Position numbers and translations under genes: made by a program. From an uncultured Muribaculaceae bacterium (GTDB taxonomy: Bacteria > Bacteroidota > Bacteroidia > Bacteroidales > Muribaculaceae): a stretch of DNA of 13,293 nt. A model generated the notes under the pieces. The model made no database searches, was not told where the DNA came from, and was given only the letters and a program-made list of their open reading frames with translations. Of this stretch, positions 13,046-13,293 are shown in pieces (within the stretch, counting starts at the first letter, position 1; each line of letters opens with the position of its first letter). The stretch lies in assembly GCA_910589095.1 (NCBI GenBank), contig CAJUSN010000061.1, positions 1-13,293 on the forward strand. Reading direction: 5' to 3'.

Positions 13046-13293
13046 GTTGCAATCTTGGTTGAAAAGTTCCATTCAAGTCGTATTTTTTGTCAAGATATCT
13101 AAATTTCATTGCACAGTCTCGGTTCGTGGGCTGTCTCCCACTTCTCTCGACAGCGGAAAAACAAAATTGTCCTGTCTATAAGACAAAATAAGGCGCTTTT
13201 TGTCTTGGGAACAAATGCCGTGCAAACAATGAGATAATAATGGGTCAATGTAAATAAGCGGTTGTTAAAATGTATTGTAAAAATACGTACATT
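13046..13293. other. Non-coding right end of the window
   Basis: An AT-rich stretch with no protein-like frame. It contains one inverted repeat, AAGACAAAA (13180-13188) and TTTTGTCTT (13198-13206) with a 9-base loop and no T-run, of unknown role. It probably holds control sequences for a gene beyond the window. Confidence 0.3.

Noticed and set aside
1..13293. CRISPR array, intact insertion sequence or phage module
   Set aside because: No regularly spaced direct repeats, transposase, integrase or structural phage genes could be seen on either strand.

Overview
The window looks like a chromosomal segment of a gut member of the Bacteroidales, with Muribaculaceae or a close relative most likely (inference; no taxonomic search was possible). 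Three things point there. Several genes are preceded by the Bacteroidota promoter pattern TTTG, about 20 bases, then TAnnTTTG, and they lack Shine-Dalgarno sites. The lipoproteins include one with an acidic run right after the lipidated cysteine, the Bacteroidota surface-export signature. The tmRNA encodes the tag GENNYALAA.

Positions 1-4300: a cut-off tRNA-Lys(UUU) on the minus strand has a textbook promoter. It is followed by a short-chain dehydrogenase very like E. coli 7-alpha-hydroxysteroid dehydrogenase (minus strand), then uvrA on the plus strand, closed by a perfect 15-bp terminator stem.

Positions 4300-6520 are all minus strand: an AT-rich zinc-ribbon membrane protein, an overlooked broken DUF805-like gene directly upstream of it, and a secreted GH16 beta-glucanase lipoprotein. 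Positions 6520-8940: an NfsA/FRP-type nitroreductase and murI (glutamate racemase) on the plus strand, each with a recognisable promoter element; murI has a long leader rich in inverted repeats. A short repeat related to CTTAGAGTATGTTYGGA occurs in three different intergenic gaps, once as a 40-base palindrome.

Positions 8940-11090 are housekeeping: gdhA (minus strand, glutamate dehydrogenase) and ssrA (tmRNA). gdhA and murI both handle glutamate, but each has its own transcription unit and they converge on one shared terminator.

Positions 11090-13293, just past the 3' end of ssrA, look accessory and are AT-richer. They hold what appears to be the C-terminal part of an unknown gene, then a compact minus-strand operon: an ECF sigma factor, a four-helix membrane protein in the position usual for an anti-sigma factor, and a lipoprotein with a SecDF-P1-head-like domain. 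This operon is the best candidate here for a little-described system, probably an envelope-responsive regulatory unit. No CRISPR array, intact transposon, integrase or phage gene was seen.
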